Part shown: positions 1 to 7,513 of the stretch, piece after piece
Numbering within the stretch: the first letter of the stretch is position 1
Layout: each line of letters opens with the position of its first letter
DNA from: Rubrobacteraceae bacterium
GTDB lineage: Bacteria > Actinomycetota > Rubrobacteria > Rubrobacterales > Rubrobacteraceae
Direction of reading: 5' to 3'
NCBI GenBank assembly: GCA_029240775.1
Contig: JARDZQ010000007.1
Span: 1-17,355 of the forward strand
Length of the DNA: 17,355 nucleotides
Notes under the pieces: model-generated
Told to the model about the DNA's origin: nothing
Database searches by the model: none
The model's input: only the letters and a program-made list of their open reading frames with translations
Made by a program: the position numbers and the translations under genes

Positions 1-41
1 TGGGGTAGCGGCTATCTAAGTTTATACGGAGAGGATCGAGA

Positions 42-959
<918 letters not shown>

Positions 960-1180
960 GACGTTCCTACACTATCGCAAACCTCGCTCGGCTACCTGAA
1001 CGACTCGATTTTACGCTGATCTCCAAGCTCGCTGCTCACCAATTACGTCTTCCGAACGTGTGCAGCAATCGTGCAGCAACCCGAGTAAATATCCTGAATA
1101 CCTGGGAAAAGCGTCAACACAGAAATACAGCTGTTTGCGGGAGTTTTGCAAGCTCCAGAAACCTCTAGCAAACTATCTTA
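960..1180. other. AT-richer stretch without an intact gene
   Basis: No convincing gene is seen on either strand. By hand count, 1081-1200 is 55 of 120 G+C (46%), far below the neighbouring genes. The stretch holds the short direct repeat annotated separately. It runs up to the tRNA-Val-like 3' half, which fits the end of an integrated element or its scar. Confidence 0.6.
1060..1079. repeat. Tandem direct repeat GTGCAGCAA
   Basis: GTGCAGCAA occurs at 1060-1068 and again at 1071-1079, separated by TC, giving an 11-bp period. It lies about 110 bp before the tRNA-Val-like 3' half. Short direct repeats of this spacing beside a tRNA 3' end resemble arm-type sites bound by tyrosine integrases. That reading is inference, since no integrase gene is present. 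Confidence 0.5.
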
Positions 1181-1227
1181 GTGCTTTCACCCGACAGAGG
1201 TCGCTGGTTCGAACCCAGCATCGCCCA
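1181..1227 (+). other. tRNA-Val(CAC)-like 3' half, possible attachment-site core
   Basis: From the anticodon stem on, the sequence reads as a tRNA 3' half. The loop TTCACCC at 1186-1192 contains anticodon CAC. It is followed by a 5-nt variable loop AGGTC (1198-1202), a perfect T-stem GCTGG/CCAGC around TTCGAAC (1203-1219), acceptor strand ATCGCCC (1220-1226) and discriminator A (1227). No matching GGGCGAT acceptor strand or D-arm precedes it, and the anticodon stem is poorly paired. It is therefore not a working tRNA. A 3' half without a 5' half is what integration into a tRNA gene leaves at one element end. The isoacceptor is inferred from resemblance. Confidence 0.55.
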
Positions 1228-1231
1228 CTCT

Positions 1232-1540
1232 CTAATTCTTGCTATTTGCAGGGGAAACGCGAAAGCTTAAAGAAGCCTCCTGGAGCGCACCACTCCACTT
1301 GAGCTTGCGGTCCTTGGGTATCTCGATGCCCAGCTCTCGTTGGAGGCACTCATCCAAGCCGTGCGCGTTCTGGATGACCTTGAACTTCTTCTTCTCCCAC
1401 TCCCCTGCCCGCGCCACACGGGAGGCAATCATGGTGTCATGCACGTTCTGCTCGAGGAGCACCCCAAACCTGCGATAGAGCCTAGGGATGTCGAAGAGTG
1501 CATTGTGAAGGTAAAGGTCCTTGAGTCGAGGTTGGCGCAT
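1232..1540 (-). pseudogene. Fragment of PolA-type 3'-5' exonuclease domain
   Basis: A 102-codon open frame resembling the middle of the 3'-5' exonuclease domain of family A DNA polymerases, or of stand-alone exonuclease/polymerase proteins of phages and plasmids. Visible matches are LHNALFDIP near the N-terminus (Exo II asparagine and aspartate), then VHDTMIASRVARAG, then LDECLQRELGI and KWSG. The upstream Exo I segment is missing because the frame hits a stop at 1568-1570. The downstream Exo III segment with its Tyr and Asp is replaced by unrelated sequence ending at 1232. Both catalytic ends are gone, so it cannot be an active nuclease. It lies 5 bp from the tRNA-Val-like 3' half and is probably part of the same mobile-element scar. 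An RNase D-like origin is possible but fits less well. Confidence 0.5.
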
Positions 1541-1770
1541 CCTCGGTAGGAGAGGGGGGTGTCTGGTTCAGTCAGAGGCGGACGGGTCCGTCACCACCGT
1601 CTTCCGAGCGCCCTGCTCTTCGCGAGGCGGTTCGTCGAACCTTGGCCTGTAGGGGCGTAGCAGGTTCTTGCGTGCTCGAGGCGTCGTTCCTGGGGTGTAG
1701 GCTGAGTAAGGCTGGCAGCTTGCGAGCTCGAAAGCTCTCGGCCGTTCCTCTTGTCGGCTCGCGAACCGCC
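1541..1770. other. Intergenic, no gene seen
   Basis: This stretch lies between the exonuclease fragment and the stop codon of the ymdB-like gene. Only short inverted repeats are seen: GAGCT-CGAA-AGCTC around 1726-1739 and GGTTC-GTC-GAACC around 1629-1641. Neither is followed by a clear T-run, so I do not call a terminator. Confidence 0.4.
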
Positions 1771-2589
1771 TTAGAGCCGCTGCTCCGGCAGTGCGTCCGT
1801 TACGGGGCCTTTATAAACGCGCTCGATGCCCGTCGCCCGGCGGCTTTCGGCATCCACCTCGATAAGCACCGCGTTGAGAGCGGCGGAGCCTCTCGACACC
1901 CCCAAACCCGGAAGCTTCTTCCCCAGGAATAGCCCCAGGAAGGCCTGCCTATCGAAGCCTATTACGCTCTCCTTGGCGCCGGTCATGCCCACGTCGGTCA
2001 CGTACGCCGTGCCACCCGGCAAGATCTGGGCATCTGCGGTAGGGACGTGCGTATGCGTGCCTACCAGGGCTTGCAGCCTGCCCTCGAGATGATACCCCAT
2101 GGCCTGCTTCTCGCTCGTCGCCTCGGCGTGCATGTCGGCCAGTATAAGATCGGCTCCTAAGGCCCTCAGACCGGCCACCGCCCGATCCGCCGCCTCGAAG
2201 GGGGAGTGCAGGTTCTGCTGCATGAACACCCGGCCCTGCACGTTCGCAACCCCTACGCACACCCCGTTCGCCTGGAACGTGCCCCACCCGCGTCCGGGCA
2301 GACTTCCGTCGACGTTCGCCGGGCGTATGACCCGCGGCTCCCAGTCCAGTAACTCCTCCGCTCCTTCGGCATCGAAGGCATGGTTGCCCAAAGTCAAGAA
2401 GTCCGCTACGGAAAGCAAGGCTGAGCCCGAGCCCGGGGTTATGCCCCGTCCGCTCGGGGCCGAATTTTCGGCGTTCACGACCACCGCGTCGAGCTCTAGC
2501 TTCCGTCTCAAGGCAGGTACCAGGGCCCGAACCGCCACGCAGCCCGCCTCCCCCACGACATCACCTATGAACAAGAGGCGGAACGACAT
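1771..2589 (-). CDS. ymdB: YmdB-family (TIGR00282) metallophosphoesterase, intact copy
   Basis: A 272-residue cytoplasmic dinuclear-metal phosphodiesterase. Characterised relatives in Bacillus and Deinococcus hydrolyse cyclic nucleotides such as 2',3'-cAMP; the substrate here is inferred. Metal-ligand motifs are all present: GDVVG with D10, NAENSAP with E41 and N42, LGNHAFD with N69 and H70, MHAE with H154, and GTHTH with H179 and H181. The QGRVFMQ segment near residues 118-124 is also family-typical. The ATG at 2589 is supported by GGAGAG at 2599-2604, 9 nt upstream. It is the last gene of the acpS-nnr strand but is separated from nnr by a decayed paralogue and a tRNA-like remnant. It presumably supplies the activity that the broken copy lost. 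Confidence 0.88.
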   Translation of the reverse strand: MSFRLLFIGDVVGEAGCVAVRALVPALRRKLELDAVVVNAENSAPSGRGITPGSGSALLSVADFLTLGNHAFDAEGAEELLDWEPRVIRPANVDGSLPGRGWGTFQANGVCVGVANVQGRVFMQQNLHSPFEAADRAVAGLRALGADLILADMHAEATSEKQAMGYHLEGRLQALVGTHTHVPTADAQILPGGTAYVTDVGMTGAKESVIGFDRQAFLGLFLGKKLPGLGVSRGSAALNAVLIEVDAESRRATGIERVYKGPVTDALPEQRL

Positions 2590-2752
2590 ATACCCCTACT
2601 CTCCGCAAAATCTCTCCACGCAGCCACTTGGAAAGAGAACGCCGGGGAAGATCCCGTTGCGTTTACATGTTTTCTAGATCCAGACCAATCCTTTGATTAC
2701 GGTTCGCCTCACTTGTGTTTCGGCTCCTCGGCCATCTACCGGAGAAAAGCAC
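2590..2752. other. Upstream region of the intact ymdB-like gene
   Basis: Apart from the ribosome binding site at 2599-2604, no gene or convincing promoter is seen. The sequence is less GC-rich than the flanking genes and may belong to the inserted or rearranged segment that ends at the tRNA-Thr-like remnant. Confidence 0.35.
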
Positions 2753-2823
2753 AGCTGACGAGCGGACTCGAACCGCTGACCTAGAGTCTCATTACGAGTG
2801 AGCTGCTCAATAGCCGAAGGAGC
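2753..2823 (-). other. tRNA-Thr(CGT)-like remnant
   Basis: Read on the minus strand, this has D-stem GCTC/GAGC (2820-2823 and 2805-2808) around an 11-nt loop containing GG. An anticodon arm follows with loop CTCGTAA (anticodon CGT at 2795-2797). Then come a 9-nt variable region, a perfect T-stem AGCGG/CCGCT around TTCGAGT (2761-2777), and acceptor 3' strand CGTCAGC (2754-2760). The bases that should form the 5' acceptor strand (2826-2832) read ACGCGGG and cannot pair with it. The top anticodon pair is mismatched, and the variable loop is long for a tRNA-Thr. It is therefore more likely a damaged or half-duplicated tRNA than a working gene. Confidence 0.5.
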
Positions 2824-2909
2824 GGCCCGCGTCATGCCCCCTTCTTTCAGTCCCGATCAATTCTAGCTCAGAACAATCCTCAGTCAGCAAGGCGCGGAAG
2901 CGCAGCTCA

Positions 2910-3444
2910 GAGGTCTGTGGACCGTGAGCGTGTGTATTCTTGAGCTCAGACCACGGCCTGCGCCCTGCCCGCCAGGTGGTAGCCCAGCGCCTGCTTCTCG
3001 CTCGTCGCCTCCGCGTGGGCGTCCACGAGCACGAGATCAGCGCCCAGCGCTTCCAGCTCCGAGACTGCCCGGTCGGCGAAGATCCGGCCGAGCACGTTTG
3101 GTGACCCCCACGGTGACGCCGCCCGCCTCGAAGACACCCCATCCCCGGCCAGGCAGGCTCCCGCCGAAGTTGGCGGGGCGCACCACCCTCTCCTCGCGCT
3201 CGAGGAACTCCTCGTGCCCCTCGGCGTCGAAGGTATGGTTTCCCAGGGTCAGAAAATCCACCACGGAGAGAAGGGCGGAGCCGCTCTCCTTGGTGATCCC
3301 GCGCCCTCCGGGGGCCGAGTTCTCCGCGTTGGCTACGGCGGCGTCGAGCCTCAGCTCCTCGCGCAGCTTTGGCACCAGGTCAAGGGCGGCCGAGCACCTG
3401 GCGCTTCCTACGACGTCGCCCACGAACAGGAGCCTGAAGGTCAA
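2910..3444 (-). pseudogene. Decayed second YmdB-family metallophosphoesterase gene
   Basis: A paralogue of the intact copy at 1771-2589. The first 116 codons from the TTG at 3444 are intact and about 72% identical by hand alignment, including GDVVG, NAENSAP and LGNHTFD. An extra base in the run at 3097-3099 then shifts the frame. The next frame continues with NVLGRIF, lacks about 11 codons present in the other copy, and carries DAHAEATSEKQALGYHL before a stop at about 2946. A last trace, NTHAHGP, matching the THTH motif, lies in a third frame near 2920-2936. The terminal third is missing, and the tRNA-Thr-like remnant follows. The position 7 nt after the nnr stop suggests this was the original operon member. 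The lesions are several and independent, so sequencing error is unlikely. Confidence 0.85.
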
Positions 3445-3451
3445 AGGCGGC

Positions 3452-4957
3452 TCACAGCACCTCGCCCGCGGCGACGGGAAGGTAGTCGAGCAGGTCGGTC
3501 GCGATCATGCTCTCCGCGGGCCAGCCGATCTCCTCGAGCCATAGCTCCGCAGCCCGTCCGTGCACCCACGCGCCGGCGCGCGCCGCCTCGTAGGCGTCCA
3601 TCCCGCGCGAGAGGAACGCCCCAATCACGCCGGAGAGCACGTCTCCCGTACCGGCGGTCGCGAGCCCGACGTTCCCCGTCGAGTTGACCGCGGCCTTTTC
3701 GCCCTCCACTACTATCGTGTCCGAGCCCTTGAGGAGCACGCAGCAGCTGTGCGCCTCCGCCGCGTTTCGCGCGGCGCGCAGCCTGCCGGAGGAGACCTCC
3801 TTCGCTCCCGCGCCCAACAGCCGTCCGAGTTCCCCGGCGTGAGGCGTGATCACGGTCGGGGCGCTCCGCTTTGCGAGGACGTCGCTCCCTGCGAGGTTCG
3901 TGATGGCGTCGGCGTCGAGGAGAACGGGGACCTCGATATCCTCCAGGATCCCCTCCACGAGGCGCCTGCCCTCGTCCCCGACGCCCATCCCCGGCCCGAC
4001 AACGAGCGCCGAGGTCCTCTCTGCCAGAGCCACGATCTCTTCCAGCGCCGCGGAGGAGAGGTAGCCCTCCGGTGTCTCGGGGACGCCGTGGACGAGCGCC
4101 TCTGTGAGCTCGAGGTCCACCGATGGGGCCGAGCCCTCCGCCGTCGCGAGGAAGGCTATACCGCATCCCGCCCTCTCGGCGCCGCGGACGACCATCTGCG
4201 GGGCGCCGGTCGTCCCTCGGGAGCCAGCGACGACGAGCAGGGCCCCGGCGGAGTACTTGTGCGCCGGCTCGGTGGTGCGTGGGATCCTGCCCCGCAAAGA
4301 GTCCACGCCGGTCCAGACGAGCGATGAGTCCACGTCGGCCTCGGGGGGGATACCGATCTCCACGGCCATCACCTCTCCCGCGTGCTCGCGGCCAGGAGAG
4401 ATCACACACCCCACCTTCACCGCGTGCGCGCAGACGGTGACGTCGGCCCGCACCGCCGCCCCCTCGACCTCTCCATTCGCGCCGTCCACCCCAGATGGCA
4501 CGTCTACGGCGAGGACGGGAGCCTGCGTCCCGTTCAACCCCTCTATAAGATGCGCCTCCCTCTCGCGCACCTCCCCCGAGAAGCCGGTCCCGAGCAGAGC
4601 ATCGATCACGAGATCCGTCCGCTCCAGCTCCGTCTGGAGCACATCCTCGGTGATGAACCTCACGCTGAGGTTGCGCAGGATCTCGAAGTTCGTTCCGGGG
4701 TCCCCACCGTACTCGTCCTTCGTCGGCAGGACCGCGACCTCGGCCCCGGCGAGGTGTAGCTCGCGGGCGATGACGAAGCCGTCGCCGCCGTTGTTACCGC
4801 CGCCCGCGACGACGAGCGCGTGTCGGGGAGCGAAGGCCTCGAGGGCGACGCGGGCCATCGCGGCCCCGGCGCGCTCCATGAGGACGCCACCCGGTATCCC
4901 CAGCTCCTGCGCCCGCCGGTCCGCGCGGGACATCTCCTCGGCGGTGTAGAGCCTCAT
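3452..4957 (-). CDS. nnr: Bifunctional NAD(P)H-hydrate repair enzyme (epimerase + dehydratase)
   Basis: A 501-residue metabolite-repair enzyme. The N-terminal YjeF_N half (about 1-215) epimerises R-NAD(P)HX to the S form. The C-terminal carbohydrate-kinase-like half (about 225-500) dehydrates S-NAD(P)HX back to NAD(P)H using ADP or ATP. Visible motifs are GGGNNGGDG and DALLGTG in the epimerase, and HKYSAG, VVGPGMG, TPHAGEL and GTGDVLSG in the dehydratase. Size and fusion match bacterial Nnr. I chose the ATG at 4957, although the frame is open to 5002, because it begins with the family-typical MRLYTAEEM. It also overlaps the stop of the upstream gene as ATGA. It belongs to the operon acpS, nucleotidyltransferase, nnr, ymdB-like; acpS-nnr neighbourhoods are common in bacteria. 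Confidence 0.95.
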   Translation of the reverse strand: MRLYTAEEMSRADRRAQELGIPGGVLMERAGAAMARVALEAFAPRHALVVAGGGNNGGDGFVIARELHLAGAEVAVLPTKDEYGGDPGTNFEILRNLSVRFITEDVLQTELERTDLVIDALLGTGFSGEVREREAHLIEGLNGTQAPVLAVDVPSGVDGANGEVEGAAVRADVTVCAHAVKVGCVISPGREHAGEVMAVEIGIPPEADVDSSLVWTGVDSLRGRIPRTTEPAHKYSAGALLVVAGSRGTTGAPQMVVRGAERAGCGIAFLATAEGSAPSVDLELTEALVHGVPETPEGYLSSAALEEIVALAERTSALVVGPGMGVGDEGRRLVEGILEDIEVPVLLDADAITNLAGSDVLAKRSAPTVITPHAGELGRLLGAGAKEVSSGRLRAARNAAEAHSCCVLLKGSDTIVVEGEKAAVNSTGNVGLATAGTGDVLSGVIGAFLSRGMDAYEAARAGAWVHGRAAELWLEEIGWPAESMIATDLLDYLPVAAGEVL

Positions 4958-5552
4958 GGGATCACCGCTCGGTCTTCCTCCATGACCTGCACCATCGGCC
5001 ACCTCTCTCCAAACCCCTTTTCATCCACCCACTCGCGGAACACCTCGGGCGTAACCCGCAGCGGGTTGCGGCGCAGAACCAACGCGAAGAGGTCACTCAA
5101 ACCCGGGGGCGCAGCAACATAGAGGTCGTCGGCCAGGAGACGGACGCCCACAGCCGTAGCGGTCGCAGGGTTGGCCTGCAGACCGTCCTCGCTCGAGTTC
5201 AGCGGCGGCGTCGCGTATCCGACCTTATCCGCGTACCAGAGATGAACGGCGGCCAGATTTTTGGCATCCCAGCGTATATCCGGCCGGAGCGACGAGAGAT
5301 CTCGTTCAACGGCGTGTTCCCGTACCGGACCGAGATCCCCTGGTCAAAGAACACGACATCCACGTCCCCGCCGTAGGCCGTCTCCGTGTAGCCGTGCAGA
5401 CGGTTCCAGACGAGTTTGTAGAGTACGCCTCCACCTACGTGCCAGTCCGGCGGGTCGCAGTACCTGACCGTTTCGAGGATGCTCATGAGCCAGACGCTGT
5501 CGCGTACGATACGCCGGAGTCTCGCTTCGTAGGGGTCCTTCTCTCGGCTCAT
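4954..5552 (-). pseudogene. COG3575-type nucleotidyltransferase, one-base frameshift
   Basis: Two frames together encode one 199-residue protein of the uncharacterised COG3575 nucleotidyltransferase-like family. The N-terminal part starts at ATG 5552 and carries the NTase fold signature WHVGGGVLYKLVWNRLHG followed by DVDVVFFD. The C-terminal part carries AKNLAAVHLWYADK, ATATAVGVRLL, PPGLSDLFALVLRRNP and RWPMVQV. The break is at the GGGG run (CCCC at 5337-5340 on +). A fifth G would read DQGDLG and join the halves into exactly 200 codons. The start shares bases with the acpS stop (TAATG) and the stop shares ATGA with nnr, so the reading is coupled on both sides. Either a recent inactivation, programmed or phase variation at the homopolymer, or a sequencing error would explain it. 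The cellular substrate is unknown. Confidence 0.8.
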
Positions 5553-5959
5553 TACGGCAGGTGTGCCTCGACGCCTTCCTTCCGCACCACGCAGACGGCG
5601 ACGGCGGAGAGCTCGGAGTGGGTGATGGAGATAAACAGGTCTTCCTGGCGGACGCCGACCATGTCGGCGAACTTCTGTATCTTGCCGAAGATGCGGACCG
5701 TGGGAGGACGACGGCGCTGCCGGAGCACCTCGACGCCGTTCCACTGGATCAGGCCGCATCCCAGAGCTTTCGTCACAGCCTCCTTGGCCGCCCAGCGCCC
5801 CGCGTAGTGGCGCTCGGCGAATCGGAACTTCTCGCAGTAGGCGATCTCTTCCTCGGTGAAGAGGCGCCGGCGGATCCTGGGGGTGCGCTCGAGGGCGAAC
5901 TTCATGCGCTCGACGTCCACGACGTCTACCCCGATGCCCGGCACGACGAAACCGTCCAC
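5552..5959 (-). CDS. acpS: Holo-[acyl-carrier-protein] synthase
   Basis: A 135-residue AcpS-type 4'-phosphopantetheinyl transferase, which moves phosphopantetheine from CoA to the serine of acyl carrier protein for fatty-acid synthesis. GIGVDVVDVERM with D12 and WAAKEAVTKALG with E60 are the Mg/CoA-binding signatures. SITHSELSAVAV near the C-terminus is also typical. The frame is open to 6151, but the extra N-terminal residues have no family counterpart and overlap the divergent lipid-kinase gene. I therefore chose GTG 5959; GTG 5944 is an alternative. The ribosome binding site is weak (AGGT), and a TACCAT -10-like hexamer lies 7 nt before the GTG, which would fit a leaderless transcript. It is the first gene of the operon running to the ymdB-like genes. 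Confidence 0.92.
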   Translation of the reverse strand: MDGFVVPGIGVDVVDVERMKFALERTPRIRRRLFTEEEIAYCEKFRFAERHYAGRWAAKEAVTKALGCGLIQWNGVEVLRQRRRPPTVRIFGKIQKFADMVGVRQEDLFISITHSELSAVAVCVVRKEGVEAHLP

Positions 5960-6013
5960 GCGACCTATGGTACGGCAGATGCGCCTTTCGCAAAAGGGCT
6001 TATAGTATGCGCG
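5960..6013. promoter_or_regulatory. Divergent acpS / lipid kinase promoter region
   Basis: 54 bp separate the two start codons. On +, TATAGT at 6001-6006 lies 7 nt before the ATG at 6014. On minus, TACCAT (5972-5967) lies 7 nt before the GTG at 5959. Both distances would place transcription starts at or next to the start codons. No convincing -35 hexamer is visible for either, so these are candidates only. Confidence 0.4.
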
Positions 6014-6886
6014 ATGGGTGGAGAGGCGGTCATCATCGGCAACCCGAACTCGGGGCGCGCGGGGAGCAAGGGCTACCTGGAGCGCTGCGCGACGGTCCTG
6101 CGCTCCGGCGGCCTTGCGGTAGAGGTGGTGAATACCGAGCGCCCCGACCACGCCACAGAGCTCGCCTCTTTAGCCGGGGATAGCCTGGTCGTCGTCGCCG
6201 GGGGCGACGGAACCATAAACGAGGTAATAAACGGTCTGCACAGGGAGGCAACCCTAGGCATCCTGCCGCTCGGCACGGCTAACGTGCTCGCCCGCGAGCT
6301 CGGGCTCCCGCTCGACCCCGAGGGCGCCTGCGAGCGCATCCTGCGCGGCGAGAGGATGAGGATGGACCTCGGAGTCGCCACGGACGGCGAAGGCGTCGAG
6401 CGGCGCTTCGCGTGCATGGCGGGGATGGGCTTCGACGCGAAGGTGGTCAGCGCCGTGACGCCGCGCCTCAAGGACCGCTTGAAGGGCCTGGCCTTCCCGC
6501 TGATAGCGTTCAAGGTCCTCCTCCAGGAGAAGTTCCCCCCGGTGCGCGTGAGCGGCGGAGGCGCCAACCACGTAGTGCCGTTCGCCATCGTCGCGAACGC
6601 CCACCGCTACGGCGGGGACTACCGGGTCTCCGGCCCGGGCCTCCTGACGAGCGGGGAGCTCGAGGTGATCTGCATCAGGCGCGTGAGCCTCCTCCTGCGG
6701 CCAGACATCTTCGCGAGCATCATGGCTCGGCGTCCCCTCGACCGCTCGATGGATTCGTTTTGCGCCAGGGAGGTCAGGGCAGAGTCCCCCGACGCCGAGG
6801 TGCCGGTGCAGCTCGACGGTGAGGTGTGGGGCAGCCTGCCGATGTCCTTCCGCGTCGAGCCGGACGCCCTCGAGGTGATCCGCTAG
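6014..6886 (+). CDS. DagK/YegS-family lipid kinase
   Basis: A 290-residue soluble diacylglycerol/sphingosine-kinase family protein, which phosphorylates a membrane lipid such as diacylglycerol using ATP. The N-terminal DAGKc domain begins IIGNPNSGRAGS. It has the nucleotide signature VVVAGGDGTINEVING (GGDGT at 63-67) and GILPLGTANVLARELGLP. The C-terminal beta domain includes GMGFDAKV, ANAHRYGGDYRV and QLDGEVWG. The frame is open from 5561, but family similarity begins at the ATG at 6014. That ATG lacks a good ribosome binding site and follows a TATAGT box by 7 nt, so a leaderless message is plausible. Its TAG shares CTAG with the stop of the convergent lysE-type gene. The exact lipid substrate cannot be read from sequence. 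Confidence 0.9.
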   Translation: MGGEAVIIGNPNSGRAGSKGYLERCATVLRSGGLAVEVVNTERPDHATELASLAGDSLVVVAGGDGTINEVINGLHREATLGILPLGTANVLARELGLPLDPEGACERILRGERMRMDLGVATDGEGVERRFACMAGMGFDAKVVSAVTPRLKDRLKGLAFPLIAFKVLLQEKFPPVRVSGGGANHVVPFAIVANAHRYGGDYRVSGPGLLTSGELEVICIRRVSLLLRPDIFASIMARRPLDRSMDSFCAREVRAESPDAEVPVQLDGEVWGSLPMSFRVEPDALEVIR

Positions 6887-7512
6887 CGACGCTCCGAAAA
6901 CGCAAGCCGCAGCCCCAGAGAGACGAGGACGCTGCCGGTTAGCCAGCTCAGGCTGCTCGCGAGCCTCGGTCTGGTTCTCAGCCAAACCCCCAGCGTCCCC
7001 GAGAACAGGGCGATACCGCTAAAGATCACCCAGGTCAGCAGCGCGAAGGTCAGCCCGAGCGCCAGCAGGCGCGGGGCCGTGCCGCCCGCTGCGGGATCGG
7101 CGAACTGCGGCAGGTACGCCAGGAAGAAGACGGCTATCTTGGGGTTCAGGACGTTCGAGGCCACGGCCTGGACGAAGACGCTGCGCAGGCCAAGGTAGGA
7201 CGACCCTCGCGGAAGGACGAAGCTCTCCCGGTCGAGAAGCGTCCTTATGCCCAGGTAGATCAGGTACGCAGCACCAGCATACTTGACCACGGAGAAGGCT
7301 ACCGCAGAGCGCGCCAGGAGCACCGAGAGTCCAGCCGCCGCGAAGAGCGAGTGGGTGACGAGGCCGACGCTCGCCCCCGCCGCCGAGACAAGAGCCGCCC
7401 GGCGCCCCAGGGTGACACCGCGTGTGAGCACCAGGATGTTGTCCGGGCCCGGCGCCACGATGACGACCAGCGACGCGGTCAGAAACAGGATCAGGTTCGC
7501 CTCTTGCGGCAC
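6883..7512 (-). CDS. LysE/RhtB-family amino-acid exporter
   Basis: A 209-residue integral membrane protein of the LysE/RhtB translocator family, which exports amino acids or their derivatives by proton exchange. The N-terminal helix carries the family mark VAPGPDNILVLTRG (about residues 19-32). About six hydrophobic segments follow, including those around 37-63, 70-90, 115-136, 148-170 and 185-203. Length is normal. The start is GTG 7512, one base after the glmS stop, so it is probably translated from the glmS message. The 3' end overlaps the convergent lipid kinase stop by 4 bp. Substrate is unknown; the name LysE describes the family only. Confidence 0.88.
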   Translation of the reverse strand: MPQEANLILFLTASLVVIVAPGPDNILVLTRGVTLGRRAALVSAAGASVGLVTHSLFAAAGLSVLLARSAVAFSVVKYAGAAYLIYLGIRTLLDRESFVLPRGSSYLGLRSVFVQAVASNVLNPKIAVFFLAYLPQFADPAAGGTAPRLLALGLTFALLTWVIFSGIALFSGTLGVWLRTRPRLASSLSWLTGSVLVSLGLRLAFSERR

Positions 7513-7513
7513 A

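Noticed and set aside
1060..1302. 80-residue + strand frame over the tRNA-Val-like relic
   Set aside because: It has low-complexity, unrelated residues, no ribosome binding site and crosses the tRNA-like sequence.
1642..1932. 96-residue + strand frame
   Set aside because: Its second half is antisense to the intact ymdB-like gene and it resembles no family.
1231..2825. Complete integrated element between the two tRNA relics
   Set aside because: The two relics derive from different tRNAs (Val-like on +, Thr-like on minus), so they cannot be the paired ends of one integration, and no integrase is present.
4958..5002. Upstream ATG for nnr
   Set aside because: The extra 15 residues lie inside the nucleotidyltransferase C-terminus and look unlike YjeF_N starts; ATG 4957 has the ATGA junction.
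5561..6013. N-terminal extension of the lipid kinase frame by about 151 codons
   Set aside because: It is antisense to acpS, has no family similarity, and the kinase domain begins at the ATG at 6014.
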